A stretch of 64,000 bases of DNA from JBBPZA01 sp963728925. GTDB lineage: Bacteria > Actinomycetota > Thermoleophilia > Solirubrobacterales > Solirubrobacteraceae. Both the position numbers and the translations under genes were made by a program. The notes under the pieces were generated by a model, which saw only the letters and a program-made list of their open reading frames with translations, made no database searches and was not told the origin of the DNA. The stretch spans positions 62,001 through 126,000 of the forward strand of contig CAVSMB010000017.1 of assembly GCA_963728925.1 (NCBI GenBank), given 5' to 3'. Below, in pieces: positions 1 to 9,178 of the stretch (its first letter is position 1; each line of letters begins with the position of its first letter).

Positions 1-902
1 CATCGCCCTCGATCGCCTCGACGGTCGTGCCGGTCGCGACCTGCACTCCCCCAGCAGCGCGCGCCGCTCGGCACGCCCGCCAGCACGGTCGGGCGCACGA
101 ACGCGTTGTCGCGCTCGCCACCGGTCAGCACGGCTGCGCCGAGCGCCCGCGACCCACTCCTGTACCCGCGCCGCCTCCACGGCGGTGATCATCGGGCCCA
201 GCTCGGTCGCCTCGTCCAGCGGATCGCCGGCGGCCAGGCGGCCGACGCGCTGCACGAAGCGCGCGACGAACTCGTCGTGGACCTCGGCGGCCCCGAGGAT
301 GCGCTGGTCGACAGACACACCTGGCCGGCGTAGGCGAACGCCCCGAAGGTCAGGCCCTCCACCGCGTGCGCCAGGTCGGCGTCGGGCTCGACGATCACCG
401 CAGCGTTGCCGCCGAGCTCGAGCGTCACCTCTTCTTCGGATTGGCCGCCTCGAGCCCCCACCCGACGCGGTCTGAGCCGGTGAAGCTGATCCCCGCCACC
501 CGCTCGTCCTGCGCGGCGAGCGCCGTCGTCTCGCCGTTCATCGCGAGCACGCTGATCGCTCCCTCGGGCCACTCCTCGGGGGCCAGGGCTCGGCGAGCGC
601 CAGCCCCGACAGCGGCGTCCGCGTGGACGGCTTGACAAGCACCGGGTTGCCGGCTGCGAGCGCCGGCGCGACCTTGTGGGCGACGAGGTTGAGCGGGAAG
701 TTGAACGCGCGATGGCGACCTTGTAGGGCTCGCCGGCGTCGACGAGCTTTATCGCGGCGTTGGGGATCGAGAGGAGCGTCTCCTCGAGGTCGAGGTGGCT
801 GAGCACCTCGGTGGCGAGCGCGCCGAAGACGCGGAGCTCGGCCTCGACCTGCTCGGGACGCGCCCTCACCGGCGGCCGCGCCGGCTTGTGCCGATCGCTC
901 AC
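1..902 (-). pseudogene. Aldehyde dehydrogenase, multiply frameshifted, 3' end outside window
   Basis: Family: NAD(P)-dependent aldehyde dehydrogenase, cytosolic. Reading begins at a GTG (900-902) whose GTGA overlaps the stop of the upstream GH3-like gene. The first ~64 codons are in one frame (EQVEAELRVFGALATEVL, then GEPYKVAIA near 715). Homology then jumps between frames, with pieces reading FNFPLNLVAHKVAPALAAGN, LAMNGETTALAAQDERVAG, LELGGNAAVIVEPDADLAHA and FAYAGQVCLS. The last contains the catalytic Cys. At least four single-base indels are needed to join them, and the C-terminus runs off the left edge of the window. The family is usually about 450-500 residues, so about two thirds is present. 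It is probably a dead gene. Clustered sequencing errors are the alternative. Confidence 0.8.
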
Positions 903-2101
903 CGCACGATCCCGAACGCCCGCTTGAGGATCACCACGCGCCGGAAGGCCGCATCGACGCGCGCCTCCGCGATCGCGCCCGTCCGCACCTCGCTCACGAT
1001 CGCCCGCAGGGCGGCCTGCTGGTCGGCGGCCGAGCCCGGGATGGTCAGCAGGTCGGCGCCGGCCTTCAGCGCGGCCACCGCCGCGCGGGCGATGCTGCCG
1101 CCCGTCGTCGCCGTGATGGCCACGAGGTCGCCGGTCGCCACCACGCCGTCGAACCCGAGCCGGTCGCGCAGCAGGCGGACCGCGGCGGGGAGCACACTGG
1201 CCGGGGTCACGCCGTCGAAGGCGACATAGGTCGCATTGGAGAGCACGATGACCGGCGCGCGGCCGGCGATGGCCCGGAAGGGAACGAGGTCGCGTGCGGC
1301 GAGCTCGGGCAGGCTGAGGGACACCGGCGCCGGGCCGAGGTCGGGGTCCTGGGCCGCGCCGCCTGCGCCCGGGAAGCTCCCGACCGCGGGGATGACGCGC
1401 GCGCGAAGGTAGCCGTCCACCGCGGCGCTGACGGCCCTGGCCACGTAGGCCTCGTCGATCCCGTAGGCGCGGTCCTCGAAGATGCCCCCCTCCGTGGCAA
1501 CGTCGGCGAGCGGCGCGAGGGTCATCGTCACCCCGAGGCGACGCAGCGATCGGCCGGCGGCCTGCGCGTCGCGGCCGATCGCCCTCGGGCCGCGCGGAGC
1601 GATCACGGGCTGCGGCCGCGGCGGCAGCGCCGGGAGGACCGACCGGGCCCCGCCCTGCTGGCGCGCGGTCACGAGCAGCGGGAGGGCCCCGCCGCGGCGC
1701 GCGGCGGCCTGCAGGGAGGCGACGAGCGCCCGGACCTGGGCGGGCGACAGCGCGTTGGGGCCCTGGAGCAGCACGCCGCCCCAGCGCCGGGCGCGCAGGG
1801 TGCGGGTGATCGGGGCGTCGCCGCCCGTGCCCGCGAAGCCCACAAGCATGAGCTGGGCCACCTTGTCGCGCAGCGAGGTGCGCTGGGCCAGCCGGTCGAC
1901 CGCCGGCCCGCCGGCGCCCGAGCCGGTGAGCGCGGCGAGCGCGTCCAGGAGCGACGGGCCCGCCGGCGGGCCGGTCCCGGCGGCGGCCGGCCGCCGGCGC
2001 TCGTGGAGATCGAGGACGGCGATCGGCAGCGCGATCGCGAGCCCGAGGGCGACGCACACGGCGAACAGCGCCAGCGGATGGCGCAGGGTGGGCAGACCCA
2101 T
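899..2101 (-). CDS. GH3-like membrane-anchored protein, probable pseudoenzyme
   Basis: 400 residues with an N-terminal membrane anchor (about residues 8-30) and a glycoside hydrolase family 3 (NagZ-like beta-N-acetylhexosaminidase) TIM barrel outside the membrane. The fold is recognisable from SLRDKVAQLMLVGFAG, WGGVLLQG, LAPLADVATEGGIFEDRAYG and LGFDGVVATGDL. The family's key residues are changed. The substrate loop DQEGG reads RQQGG. The KHFPGHG.T..DSH loop reads GSFPGAGGAAQDPD, losing the Lys-His and the acid/base His. The nucleophile Asp of SDDL/TDAL is Gly (ATGDL). No frameshift is seen, so the protein is probably made but not a classical hydrolase. It starts at ATG 2101, 20 bp from the divergent lysC, and overlaps the decayed aldehyde dehydrogenase by 4 bp. 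Confidence 0.8.
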   Translation of the reverse strand: MGLPTLRHPLALFAVCVALGLAIALPIAVLDLHERRRPAAAGTGPPAGPSLLDALAALTGSGAGGPAVDRLAQRTSLRDKVAQLMLVGFAGTGGDAPITRTLRARRWGGVLLQGPNALSPAQVRALVASLQAAARRGGALPLLVTARQQGGARSVLPALPPRPQPVIAPRGPRAIGRDAQAAGRSLRRLGVTMTLAPLADVATEGGIFEDRAYGIDEAYVARAVSAAVDGYLRARVIPAVGSFPGAGGAAQDPDLGPAPVSLSLPELAARDLVPFRAIAGRAPVIVLSNATYVAFDGVTPASVLPAAVRLLRDRLGFDGVVATGDLVAITATTGGSIARAAVAALKAGADLLTIPGSAADQQAALRAIVSEVRTGAIAEARVDAAFRRVVILKRAFGIVR

Positions 2102-2121
2102 CGCGGCTACCCTTCCTCGCC

Positions 2122-3408
2122 GTGCCCGAGACGGTCGTGATGAAGTTCGGCGGAACCTCGGTGGCAGACGCCGAGCGACTGCGCCGTGCGGCCTCGCGCA
2201 TCGTCGCTCGCAAGGAGGGTGGCGCGAGCGTCGTGGCCGTGCTCTCGGCCCGTGGTAAGACCACCGACGAGCTGATCGAGATGGCCCAGGAGGTCTCGCC
2301 GAGCCCAGACGCCCGCGAGATGGACATGCTGCTCTCGACGGGCGAGCGGATCTCCTGTGCCCTGTGCGCGATGGCCATCAACGACCTCGGGCACCGGGCC
2401 ATCTCGCTCACCGGCTCCCAGGCCGGAATCGTGACCGACACGTCGCATACGAAGGCGCGCATTCTGGACGTGCGCGCCGATCGCATCAAGGACGCGCTCG
2501 GTCAGGGCTCGATCGTGCTCGTCGCGGGCTTCCAGGGGGTGTCGACGACCAAGGACGTGACGACCCTGGGCCGGGGCGGCTCGGACACCACCGCCGTCGC
2601 CCTCGCCGCCGCCGTCGGCGCCGAGGTGTGCGAGATCTACAGCGACGTGGACGGCGTGTTCAGCGCCGATCCGCGCATCGTTCCCGACGCGCGCAAGCTG
2701 CCGGTCGTCTCCTTCGAGGAGATGCTCGAGATGGCCGCCTCGGGTGCCGGCGTCCTGCAGCTGCGCTCGGTGGAGTACGCGCGCAACCACGGCGTGCGGA
2801 TCCACTGCCGATCGAGCTTCCACCCGGCGCCGGGTACCGTTGTCGTCGGAGAGGACGAGACCGTGGAGCAGCCCCTCATCACCGCCGTGACCCACTCGAC
2901 CGACGAGGCGCGCATCACGCTGCTCGGCGTGCCCGACGTCCCGGGGGTCGCCGGGCGCATCTTCTCCGAGCTCGCCGAGGCGAGGATCAACGTCGACATG
3001 ATCATCCAGAACGAGCCCGAGTCCGACGGCGCACGCGCGGACATGTCGTTCACCGTGCCACGCTCGGACCTCGCGGCGGCGACCGAGACGCTCGAGCGCG
3101 TCGTCGCCGGGCTGGGCATCGGCTCGGTCGCCACCGACGTCGACATGGGCAAGGTGTCGATCGTCGGGGCGGGGATGAAGTCCCACCCCGGGATCGCCGC
3201 CAAGGTCTTCACGGTGCTCGGCCGGGAGGGCATCAACATCGAGATGATCTCGACCTCGCCGATCAAGATCTCGTGCGTGATCCGCGGCGAGCGGGTGCCC
3301 TCGGCGGTGCGTGCCCTACACGCGGCCTTCGAGCTCGGCCGCGGCGCGGTGCGCGAGGAGCGGCCCTTCGCCAGCGGCCCGCGCAAGGGGGGCGCTGAGG
3401 CCGCATGA
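2122..3408 (+). CDS. lysC: Aspartokinase
   Basis: 428 residues, cytosolic. It phosphorylates L-aspartate with ATP, the first step to lysine, threonine, methionine and diaminopimelate. The N-terminal amino-acid kinase domain starts with MKFGGTSVADAERL. LGRGGSDTTAVALAAA and CEIYSDVDGVFSADPR are the substrate and nucleotide loops. Two C-terminal ACT domains (from about residue 265) contain LGVPDVPGVAGRIFSELAEA and VGAGMKSHPGIAAKVFTVLG, so allosteric inhibition by lysine and/or threonine is expected. The GTG start at 2122 is chosen because the kinase motif begins 7 residues later. The stop overlaps the asd start as ATGA (3405-3408), indicating translational coupling in a lysC-asd operon. Length and motifs are those of a complete enzyme. 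Confidence 0.97.
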   Translation: MPETVVMKFGGTSVADAERLRRAASRIVARKEGGASVVAVLSARGKTTDELIEMAQEVSPSPDAREMDMLLSTGERISCALCAMAINDLGHRAISLTGSQAGIVTDTSHTKARILDVRADRIKDALGQGSIVLVAGFQGVSTTKDVTTLGRGGSDTTAVALAAAVGAEVCEIYSDVDGVFSADPRIVPDARKLPVVSFEEMLEMAASGAGVLQLRSVEYARNHGVRIHCRSSFHPAPGTVVVGEDETVEQPLITAVTHSTDEARITLLGVPDVPGVAGRIFSELAEARINVDMIIQNEPESDGARADMSFTVPRSDLAAATETLERVVAGLGIGSVATDVDMGKVSIVGAGMKSHPGIAAKVFTVLGREGINIEMISTSPIKISCVIRGERVPSAVRALHAAFELGRGAVREERPFASGPRKGGAEAA

Positions 3409-4433
3409 GCCTGCGCGTCGCCGTCGTCGGCGCCACCGGCGCCGTGGGCAACGTGATGCTCGAGATGCTCGACCGGCGGCGCTTCCCGGCGCGCGACGTC
3501 GTGCCCTTCGCGTCGGAGCGCTCGGCGGGGAGCGAGCTGGGCGGCCGGACCGTGCAGGCCCTCTCGCCCGAGGCGATCGAGGGCTTCGACCTCGCGCTGT
3601 TCTCGGCGGGATCGGGCGTGTCGCGCGACTGGGCGCCGCGCTTCGCGCAGGCCGGCGCGGTGGTGGTCGACAACTCCTCGCAGTGGCGCATGGAGCCCGA
3701 CGTGCCGCTCGTCGTCGCCGAGGTCAACCCCGAGGCGCTCGACGGGCACCGCGGGATCGTCGCCAACCCGAACTGCACGACGATGCAGATGGTCGTCGCG
3801 CTCAAGCCGCTCCACGACGCGGCCGGGATCGAGCGGCTGATCCTCTCCAGCTACCAGTCGGTGTCGGGCACCGGGGCCAGGGCGATGGAGGAGCTCGAGA
3901 CCCAGACGCACATGCTGCTCCACGAGATGGCCCCGGCCGCTCCGGCCGTCTACCCGCACCCGATCGCCTTCAACGTCCTCCCCCACGTCGAGACCTTCAA
4001 GGACGGCGACGACTACACGACCGAGGAGCGCAAGGTCATCCGCGAGACGCGCAAGATCCTCGGCGAGCCCGAGCTGCGCGTGACCGCGACGTGCGCCCGC
4101 GTCCCCGTGGTCAACGGCCACGCCGAGTCGATCAACCTCGAGACGCGCGAGGACCTGTCGCCTGAGCGCGCCCGCGAGCTGCTGGGCGCCGCCCCCGGCG
4201 TCGTGGTGCGCGACGACCCCGCGCAGGCCGTCTACCCCATGCCGGTGGAGGCGGCGGGCCGCGACGAGGTCTTCGTCGGGCGCATCCGCCGCGACCCGAG
4301 CAATCCCCGCACGCTCAATCTCTGGGTCGTCGCCGACAACCTCCACAAGGGGGCGGCGACGAACGCGGTCCAGGTCGCCGAGCTCCTGCACGGGCGCGGA
4401 CTCGTCGGCGCAGGCGCGCGCAGCGCTGCGTAG
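3405..4433 (+). CDS. asd: Aspartate-semialdehyde dehydrogenase
   Basis: 342 residues, cytosolic. It reduces 4-aspartyl phosphate to aspartate semialdehyde with NADPH, following LysC. The N-terminal Rossmann motif is VVGATGAVGNVMLEML. The active-site Cys is about residue 124 in ANPNCTTMQMV. The later substrate and His region is RVPVVNGHAESINLET. The C-terminal segment RDPSNPRTLNLWVVADNLHKGAA is typical of the bacterial enzyme. It is full length and starts at ATG 3405 inside the lysC stop. It ends 13 bp before the next lipoprotein gene, which may be in the same transcript. Confidence 0.97.
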   Translation: MSLRVAVVGATGAVGNVMLEMLDRRRFPARDVVPFASERSAGSELGGRTVQALSPEAIEGFDLALFSAGSGVSRDWAPRFAQAGAVVVDNSSQWRMEPDVPLVVAEVNPEALDGHRGIVANPNCTTMQMVVALKPLHDAAGIERLILSSYQSVSGTGARAMEELETQTHMLLHEMAPAAPAVYPHPIAFNVLPHVETFKDGDDYTTEERKVIRETRKILGEPELRVTATCARVPVVNGHAESINLETREDLSPERARELLGAAPGVVVRDDPAQAVYPMPVEAAGRDEVFVGRIRRDPSNPRTLNLWVVADNLHKGAATNAVQVAELLHGRGLVGAGARSAA

Positions 4434-4446
4434 CCTCTCGGCCCGC

Positions 4447-5562
4447 ATGAGCCTCCGAAGGTCCTCGTTCGCCCTCGTCGCCGCCCTGGCGGCCGGGGCG
4501 CTCGCCGCCTGCGGGGGAGGGTCGGAGGACAAGGGCGACGAGAGCGTCCGCCTCGCCGGCCCCGCGCGCGAGCCGTTCCTCGGCGTGACCCTCGGCTCGC
4601 TCGGGTCCTCGCCGGCGCTCATCGGCACCGAGACGAGGGTCATGGCCCGCTCGGGCGTGAGCTCGCTGCGCGCGCAGTTCAACTGGAGCCAGCTCGAGCC
4701 GCAGAAGGGAAAGCTGGACTTCAGGAGCGCGGACGCGCTGGTCGGCGCTGCCGCCGGCGCGCGCCTCGACCTGCTGCCGGTGGTGCTCGGGACACCGCCC
4801 TGGGCGGCCAAGAACCCCTACCTCCTCACCGCATCGCCTCCGCGCGATCCGCAGGACTACGCGCGCTTCCTGCGCGCGCTCATCGGCCGCTACGGCCCGG
4901 ACGGGGCGTTCTGGCGCCAGCACCCGCAGCTGCCGAAGGTCCCGATCCGCGCGTGGCAGGTCTGGAACGAGCCCTCCCACGACTACTACTGGGGCCAGCA
5001 ACCGTGGGCGCCGTCCTACGTCGCCCTGCTCAAGGCGGCGCACGCCGCCGTGCGCGGCGCCGACCCCGGGGCCAAGACCGTGCTCGCCGGCTTCCCGGAC
5101 CGCTCGTGGGTCTCGCTGCGCCAGGTCGAGCAGGCCGGCGGGAAGGGGGCCTTCGACGTCGCCGCCGTCCACCCGTACACGGCGAAGGTCTCAAACGTGC
5201 TGAAGATCGTCAAGCTCGACCGCGCGGCGCTCCGCGCGGCCGGGGACGGCAAGGTGCCGCTGTGGCTGACCGAGGTGACGTGGTCGTCGGGCCTCGGCAA
5301 GGTGACGCGCAACCAGTTCGGGTTCGAGACGACCGAGCGCGGGCAGGCCGAGCGGCTGACCGAGGCGTTGCCGCTGCTGGCGGCGCAGCGCGACAAGCTG
5401 GGCATCGAGCGGATCTACTGGGAGTCCTGGGCCGGGAGCGACAAGAACCCGAGCCTCACGTGGGACTGGGCCGGGCTGCGGACCGTGCGCGGCGATTCCG
5501 TCCGCGCCAAGCCGGCCTTCGACGCGTACGTCCGGGTCGCGCGCCAGCTCGAGCGCCCCTGA
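4447..5562 (+). CDS. Secreted lipoprotein with a clan GH-A glycoside hydrolase barrel
   Basis: 371 residues. The lipoprotein signal peptide (about residues 1-21) has lipobox LAAC, so the mature protein should be anchored outside the membrane. The rest is a TIM-barrel hydrolase of clan GH-A, closest in feel to GH5/GH39. SLRAQFNWSQLEPQKG marks an early strand. WQVWNEPSHDYY carries the presumed acid/base Glu, and WLTEVTWSSG the presumed nucleophile Glu. Both catalytic glutamates are present, so it is probably active on a beta-glycoside, but the substrate cannot be read from sequence. The start is ATG 4447, 13 bp after asd. Its link to aspartate metabolism is positional only. Confidence 0.82.
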   Translation: MSLRRSSFALVAALAAGALAACGGGSEDKGDESVRLAGPAREPFLGVTLGSLGSSPALIGTETRVMARSGVSSLRAQFNWSQLEPQKGKLDFRSADALVGAAAGARLDLLPVVLGTPPWAAKNPYLLTASPPRDPQDYARFLRALIGRYGPDGAFWRQHPQLPKVPIRAWQVWNEPSHDYYWGQQPWAPSYVALLKAAHAAVRGADPGAKTVLAGFPDRSWVSLRQVEQAGGKGAFDVAAVHPYTAKVSNVLKIVKLDRAALRAAGDGKVPLWLTEVTWSSGLGKVTRNQFGFETTERGQAERLTEALPLLAAQRDKLGIERIYWESWAGSDKNPSLTWDWAGLRTVRGDSVRAKPAFDAYVRVARQLERP

Positions 5563-5607
5563 CGGGCGCGCGCGCCCTCGTCCCCCCCGAACGGTGCGAC
5601 GTCTCGA

Positions 5608-5931
5608 GTGGTCCGTCGGATAGATTGCCCCGCCTTGTCGCCCCGTGTCCTGCTGCTCGCGTTCCCCGCGCTCGCCCTCGTGGTCCTGGCGTGCGGAGGG
5701 GTCGACGACGGCAAGCTCGAGCAGCAGATCAAGGACGAGGTGACCAAGCAGGGGGGCAGAGTGACCTCGGTCGACTGCCCTGCCGATCAGGATCTCAAGA
5801 AGGGCAACGGGTTCGACTGCACACTCGAGACGGCGCGCGGCGAGTCCGTCCCGGTGCGGGTGAAGATCACCAGCGACGACAAAGGCGGGCGCGCCGAGTA
5901 CGTGATCCCGCCCGACGTGCTGCGGCGCTAG
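5608..5931 (+). CDS. Small DUF4333-type lipoprotein
   Basis: Up to 107 residues. A hydrophobic signal segment ends in a lipobox (VVLAC followed by GG). The mature part, KLEQQIKDEVTKQGGRVTSVDCPADQDLKKGNGFDCTLE, matches the DUF4333 pattern of actinobacterial envelope lipoproteins: a short amphipathic helix, then a two-cysteine beta domain. The two cysteines (DCPAD and FDCTLE) probably form a disulphide. Function is unknown. GTG 5608 gives the longest frame. In-frame TTG 5635 gives a tidier signal peptide and may be the true start, as no clear ribosome-binding site decides between them. It converges with the kinase gene that ends 24 bp further on. Confidence 0.8.
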   Translation: MVRRIDCPALSPRVLLLAFPALALVVLACGGVDDGKLEQQIKDEVTKQGGRVTSVDCPADQDLKKGNGFDCTLETARGESVPVRVKITSDDKGGRAEYVIPPDVLRR

Positions 5932-5955
5932 CCGCTCCCCGCAGCCCTCTCTGCC

Positions 5956-7221
5956 TCAGCGCGCCAGCACGAGCGCGCTGACGATCAGCTCCGCGAAGAG
6001 CTCGAGGCGCGGGATGTCCGGCGGGCCGTAGGGCGATCCGTCGCGTCGGTCGAGGACCGAGAGCGCCCCGACGACCTCGTCGTCGAGCTCGAGGGGGACG
6101 ACCAGCATGGTGTTGGGGACGTAGCCGAGGCTGCGCGCGATGCGCTGCGCGAAGCGCGGGTCCTCGCGGCAGTGCGGAACCGCCGTGCCCTCACCGGACT
6201 GGACGACGTCTCCGGCCAGACCCATCCCCGGGACGAGCCGCACCCCGACGACCTCGCGTGCGCCGACCCCCCACGCCGCGCGATAGACGAGCTCTCCGGT
6301 GGCCGGGTCGCGCAGGGCGATGGAGGCCGCCGCGGCCTCAAACACGCCGGCCACGGTCCGCGCGATCGCCTCCAACAGCCCACGCTCCTCCTCGGGCCCG
6401 GGGAGGCTCTCGACGAGCGCCGCGCCGCCCGTCGAGGTTCCGATCGGCGAGCCCAGCGCGGCGGCGAACGCCTCCACCGAAGCGACGCGCCGCTCGGGAT
6501 GGGTCTCGAGCCCTTGGCGCAGGGTCGCCTCGAGGCCGTCGGCGATGCCCGGGAAGCGGCCCACGAGCGGCGGCGTATCCCGGTAGCCCGGGGGCTCGCC
6601 GGCGATCAGCGCCCACACCGTCGCGGCCAGGCTGTAGACGTCGCTGCGCGGCGAGACCTCCTCCCCGACGAAGACCTCAGGCGCCATGAAGCGCGGCGTG
6701 CCTGTCGCCCGCGTGCCGCTGTCGCCGCCGAGCTCCCGGGCGACGCCGAAGTCGACGAGCACCACGCCGCTCTCACCCAGGATCAGGTTCTGCGGCTTGA
6801 CGTCGCGGTGGACGATCTGCTGCTCGTGGACGTAGCGCAGCGCCTCGCAGACCTGCTGGGCGTGCGCGATGACTTCCCCGACGGGCAGCCCCGGTGCGCC
6901 GCGCTCGCTCAGCACGCGAGCCAGGTCGGGGCCGCGGACGAGCTCCATGACGAGGTGCCGGCCGTTTGCGTCGTTCATGAAGTCGACCACCCGCACGACC
7001 CGCGGGTGGCGCAGTTGAGCGAGGAGTCGAGCCTCGATCTCGAAGCGCACGGCGTGGCGGTCGTCGAGGAGCCGCTTGACGGCGACCTCCGTGCCGTCGC
7101 GGGACCGCGCGCGATAGACCTCGCCCATCGCGCCGCGCGAGATCGGCTCGAGGATCTCGTAGCGGTCGCCCACCCGCGCGCCCGCCGTCAGGGATCGTGC
7201 CTCCCTCGCGGCGTCCACCAT
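5956..7221 (-). CDS. Ser/Thr protein kinase with C-terminal GAF domain
   Basis: 421 residues, no membrane segment seen, so probably cytosolic. The kinase domain (about residues 20-260) has glycine loop ISRGAMGEVYRA, VAVKRLL lysine, catalytic loop IVHRDVKPQNLIL, DFG in LVDFGVARELGG, and APEVF followed by RSDVYSLAA. From about residue 275 a GAF domain (LLEAIARTVAGVFEAAAASIALRD through VVPLELDDEVVGALSVLDRRDG) is present, a fold that senses small molecules or redox state. Eukaryote-like kinases usually carry extracellular PASTA sensors. Here the GAF domain suggests a cytosolic signal. It starts at ATG 7221, about 100 bp from a divergent patatin gene. Confidence 0.93.
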   Translation of the reverse strand: MVDAAREARSLTAGARVGDRYEILEPISRGAMGEVYRARSRDGTEVAVKRLLDDRHAVRFEIEARLLAQLRHPRVVRVVDFMNDANGRHLVMELVRGPDLARVLSERGAPGLPVGEVIAHAQQVCEALRYVHEQQIVHRDVKPQNLILGESGVVLVDFGVARELGGDSGTRATGTPRFMAPEVFVGEEVSPRSDVYSLAATVWALIAGEPPGYRDTPPLVGRFPGIADGLEATLRQGLETHPERRVASVEAFAAALGSPIGTSTGGAALVESLPGPEEERGLLEAIARTVAGVFEAAAASIALRDPATGELVYRAAWGVGAREVVGVRLVPGMGLAGDVVQSGEGTAVPHCREDPRFAQRIARSLGYVPNTMLVVPLELDDEVVGALSVLDRRDGSPYGPPDIPRLELFAELIVSALVLAR

Positions 7222-7322
7222 CGTCCACTAACGGGACGTCGGGCCGCCTACGTACGGTCGCCGGACCGCCGGCCGCCGCGAGGCGCCGGGAAGATCGCGC
7301 CCGCCGCGCGCGTTAATGGCAC

Positions 7323-9101
7323 GTGCCAACGCCAGCCACCGCTCTGCACACGCGCCGATCGCGGACGGCCGACATCGCTGAGTTCCTGCTCGGAGTCCCG
7401 CTCCTCGCGGGCCTTCCCGACGCCGCGCGGCGCCGCGTGGCCGAGCGAGCGCGGTTCGTGGAGGTTGCCGCCGGCACGTGGCTCTTCCGGGGCGGCGACG
7501 CCGCGCAGAGCGCCTACCTGGTCCTCGCCGGGCGCCTGGAGGTCGTCGCCGAGGGCCCCTCGGAGGCGGTCATCCGCGAGCTCAAGCGCGGCGCGGTGCT
7601 CGGCGAGCTCGGCCTCTTGCGCGAGGAGGTGCGCTCGGCGTCGGTCCGCGCGCGGCGCGACAGCGAGCTGCTCGAGCTGCGCCGTGAGGACTTCGACGCC
7701 CTCCTGCGCGGCTTCCCCGACTTCGCCGTCGCGCTGACCACCTCGCTGGCCACGCAGCTCGCGGCGAACCGGACAGCGCGGGCCGACGCTCCGGACATCA
7801 CGACCGTCGCCGTCGTGGGCCTCGACCCCGCCGCGCCGGCCGCGCAGGTCGCCGAGCGCCTCTCCACCGGCCTGCGACGCCACGGCACGCTCGCGCGGCT
7901 GGACGGCGCCGACGCCGAACAGCACCCGGGCGACCTCTCGGCGTTCCTGGGGAAGGCCGAGCGCGACCACGACCGCGTGCTGCTCGCCGGTGGCTCTGAC
8001 CGCTCCGACGATCCTTGGACGGCGTTTCGCCTGCGCGAGGTCGACCTCGTCGTCGCCGTCGCCTCCCGGCCCCCGGACGCGGTCTGGACGCGGCAGGCGC
8101 CCGCCCTGCGCGGCTGCGAGCTGTTGGTGGCCGGCCCGGGCCCCTCCGACGACCTCCTGGCCGGGCTCGATCCACGCCAGGTCACCGTCCGCCGCGACGG
8201 CGCCGCGCTGCTCGCGGCCGTCGACGTCCTCGCCCGCCGCCTGGCCGGGCGCTCGACCGCGCTCGTGTTCTCGGGCGGCGGCGCGCGAGCGTTCGCCCAC
8301 CTGGGCGTCCTCGACGAGCTCCGCTGCGCCGGCATCACGTTCGACCGCGTGGCGGGGGTGAGCCTGGGGAGCGTCATCGCCGGGTCGGTGGCGATGGGGT
8401 GGGAGCCCGATCAGATCTACGAGGTCTTCACCCGCTACTTCGTCGACCAGAACCCCACCAACGACTACACGCTCCCGTCCGGGTCCGTGCTGCGCGGGGC
8501 CAAGGCGCGCGGGCTGCTGGAAGAGGTGGCCGGAGACGTGCGCATCGAGGAGCTGCCGATCAGCTTCTTCTGTGAGAGCTGCGACCTCGTGGCGCGCGAG
8601 GTCGTGGTGCACCGCACCGGCCTTGTCCGCGACGCGGTGTACGCGAGTCTCGCGATTCCCGGGGTCTTCCCGCCGGTTGTGCGCGGCGACGGCCGCGTGC
8701 TGGTGGACGGCGGCGTGCTCGACAACCTGCCGGTCGCGAGGATGGCGCACGGCGGCGAGGGGCCGGTGATCGCGAGCGACGTGACCGCGGGCGCAGGGCG
8801 GTGGACGAGCAGGAAACGGGCAGGATCGGAGCTCGTCGCGCGCAGGGTCCGCAGGCTCCTCACCGGAACCGAGCAGCCGCTGCCCACCCTCGGCGAGACG
8901 ATGCTCAGCACCCTGACCCTCGGCAGCATCGACACCGTGGCCGCCTCCCGGGAGCACGCCGCGCTCAGCATCCGGCCGCAGGTCGAGGACGCCGGGCTCC
9001 TGGACTTCAAGCAGCTGCCGCGCCTGCGGGAGGCCGGGCGGCGCGCCGCGCGGGTGGCGCTCGCGCAGGCCGACCTCGACGTGTTCGCCGACGGGGCCTG
9101 A
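7323..9101 (+). CDS. Cyclic-nucleotide-binding patatin-like phospholipase
   Basis: 592 residues. The N-terminus is a cNMP-binding domain (about residues 15-130: LFRGGDAAQSAYLVLAGRLEVV, LKRGAVLGELGLL). A middle region (about 155-300, from VAVVGLDPAAPAAQVAERLS) resembles the inactive regulatory segment seen in NTE/RssA-like proteins. The patatin domain begins at ALVFSGGGARAFAHLGVLDEL. Its oxyanion Gly-rich loop, nucleophile elbow GVSLGS and the DGG in LVDGGVLDNLP (Ser-Asp dyad) are all present. It should hydrolyse a lysophospholipid or acyl ester, gated by cyclic nucleotide or a similar ligand. The window contains two class III nucleotide cyclase genes, one intact. Start GTG 7323. Confidence 0.92.
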   Translation: MPTPATALHTRRSRTADIAEFLLGVPLLAGLPDAARRRVAERARFVEVAAGTWLFRGGDAAQSAYLVLAGRLEVVAEGPSEAVIRELKRGAVLGELGLLREEVRSASVRARRDSELLELRREDFDALLRGFPDFAVALTTSLATQLAANRTARADAPDITTVAVVGLDPAAPAAQVAERLSTGLRRHGTLARLDGADAEQHPGDLSAFLGKAERDHDRVLLAGGSDRSDDPWTAFRLREVDLVVAVASRPPDAVWTRQAPALRGCELLVAGPGPSDDLLAGLDPRQVTVRRDGAALLAAVDVLARRLAGRSTALVFSGGGARAFAHLGVLDELRCAGITFDRVAGVSLGSVIAGSVAMGWEPDQIYEVFTRYFVDQNPTNDYTLPSGSVLRGAKARGLLEEVAGDVRIEELPISFFCESCDLVAREVVVHRTGLVRDAVYASLAIPGVFPPVVRGDGRVLVDGGVLDNLPVARMAHGGEGPVIASDVTAGAGRWTSRKRAGSELVARRVRRLLTGTEQPLPTLGETMLSTLTLGSIDTVAASREHAALSIRPQVEDAGLLDFKQLPRLREAGRRAARVALAQADLDVFADGA

Positions 9102-9178
9102 GCGCTCCGGCTCTGACGATGGGCAGCGAGACCGCCTTCGGGGCCGGACGATCCGGACATGTTCAGCGGGGCCGGGCC

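Noticed and set aside
189..2489. A 766-codon minus-strand open frame spanning the aldehyde dehydrogenase remnant, the GH3-like gene and the start of lysC
   Set aside because: Only its last ~300 codons hold homology (to aldehyde dehydrogenase, in pieces). The rest is the shifted frame of real genes and keeps open because of the high GC.
5600..5640. Start choice for the DUF4333 lipoprotein
   Set aside because: TTG 5635 gives a better signal peptide but cannot be proven; the longest frame from GTG 5608 was kept and the alternative noted.
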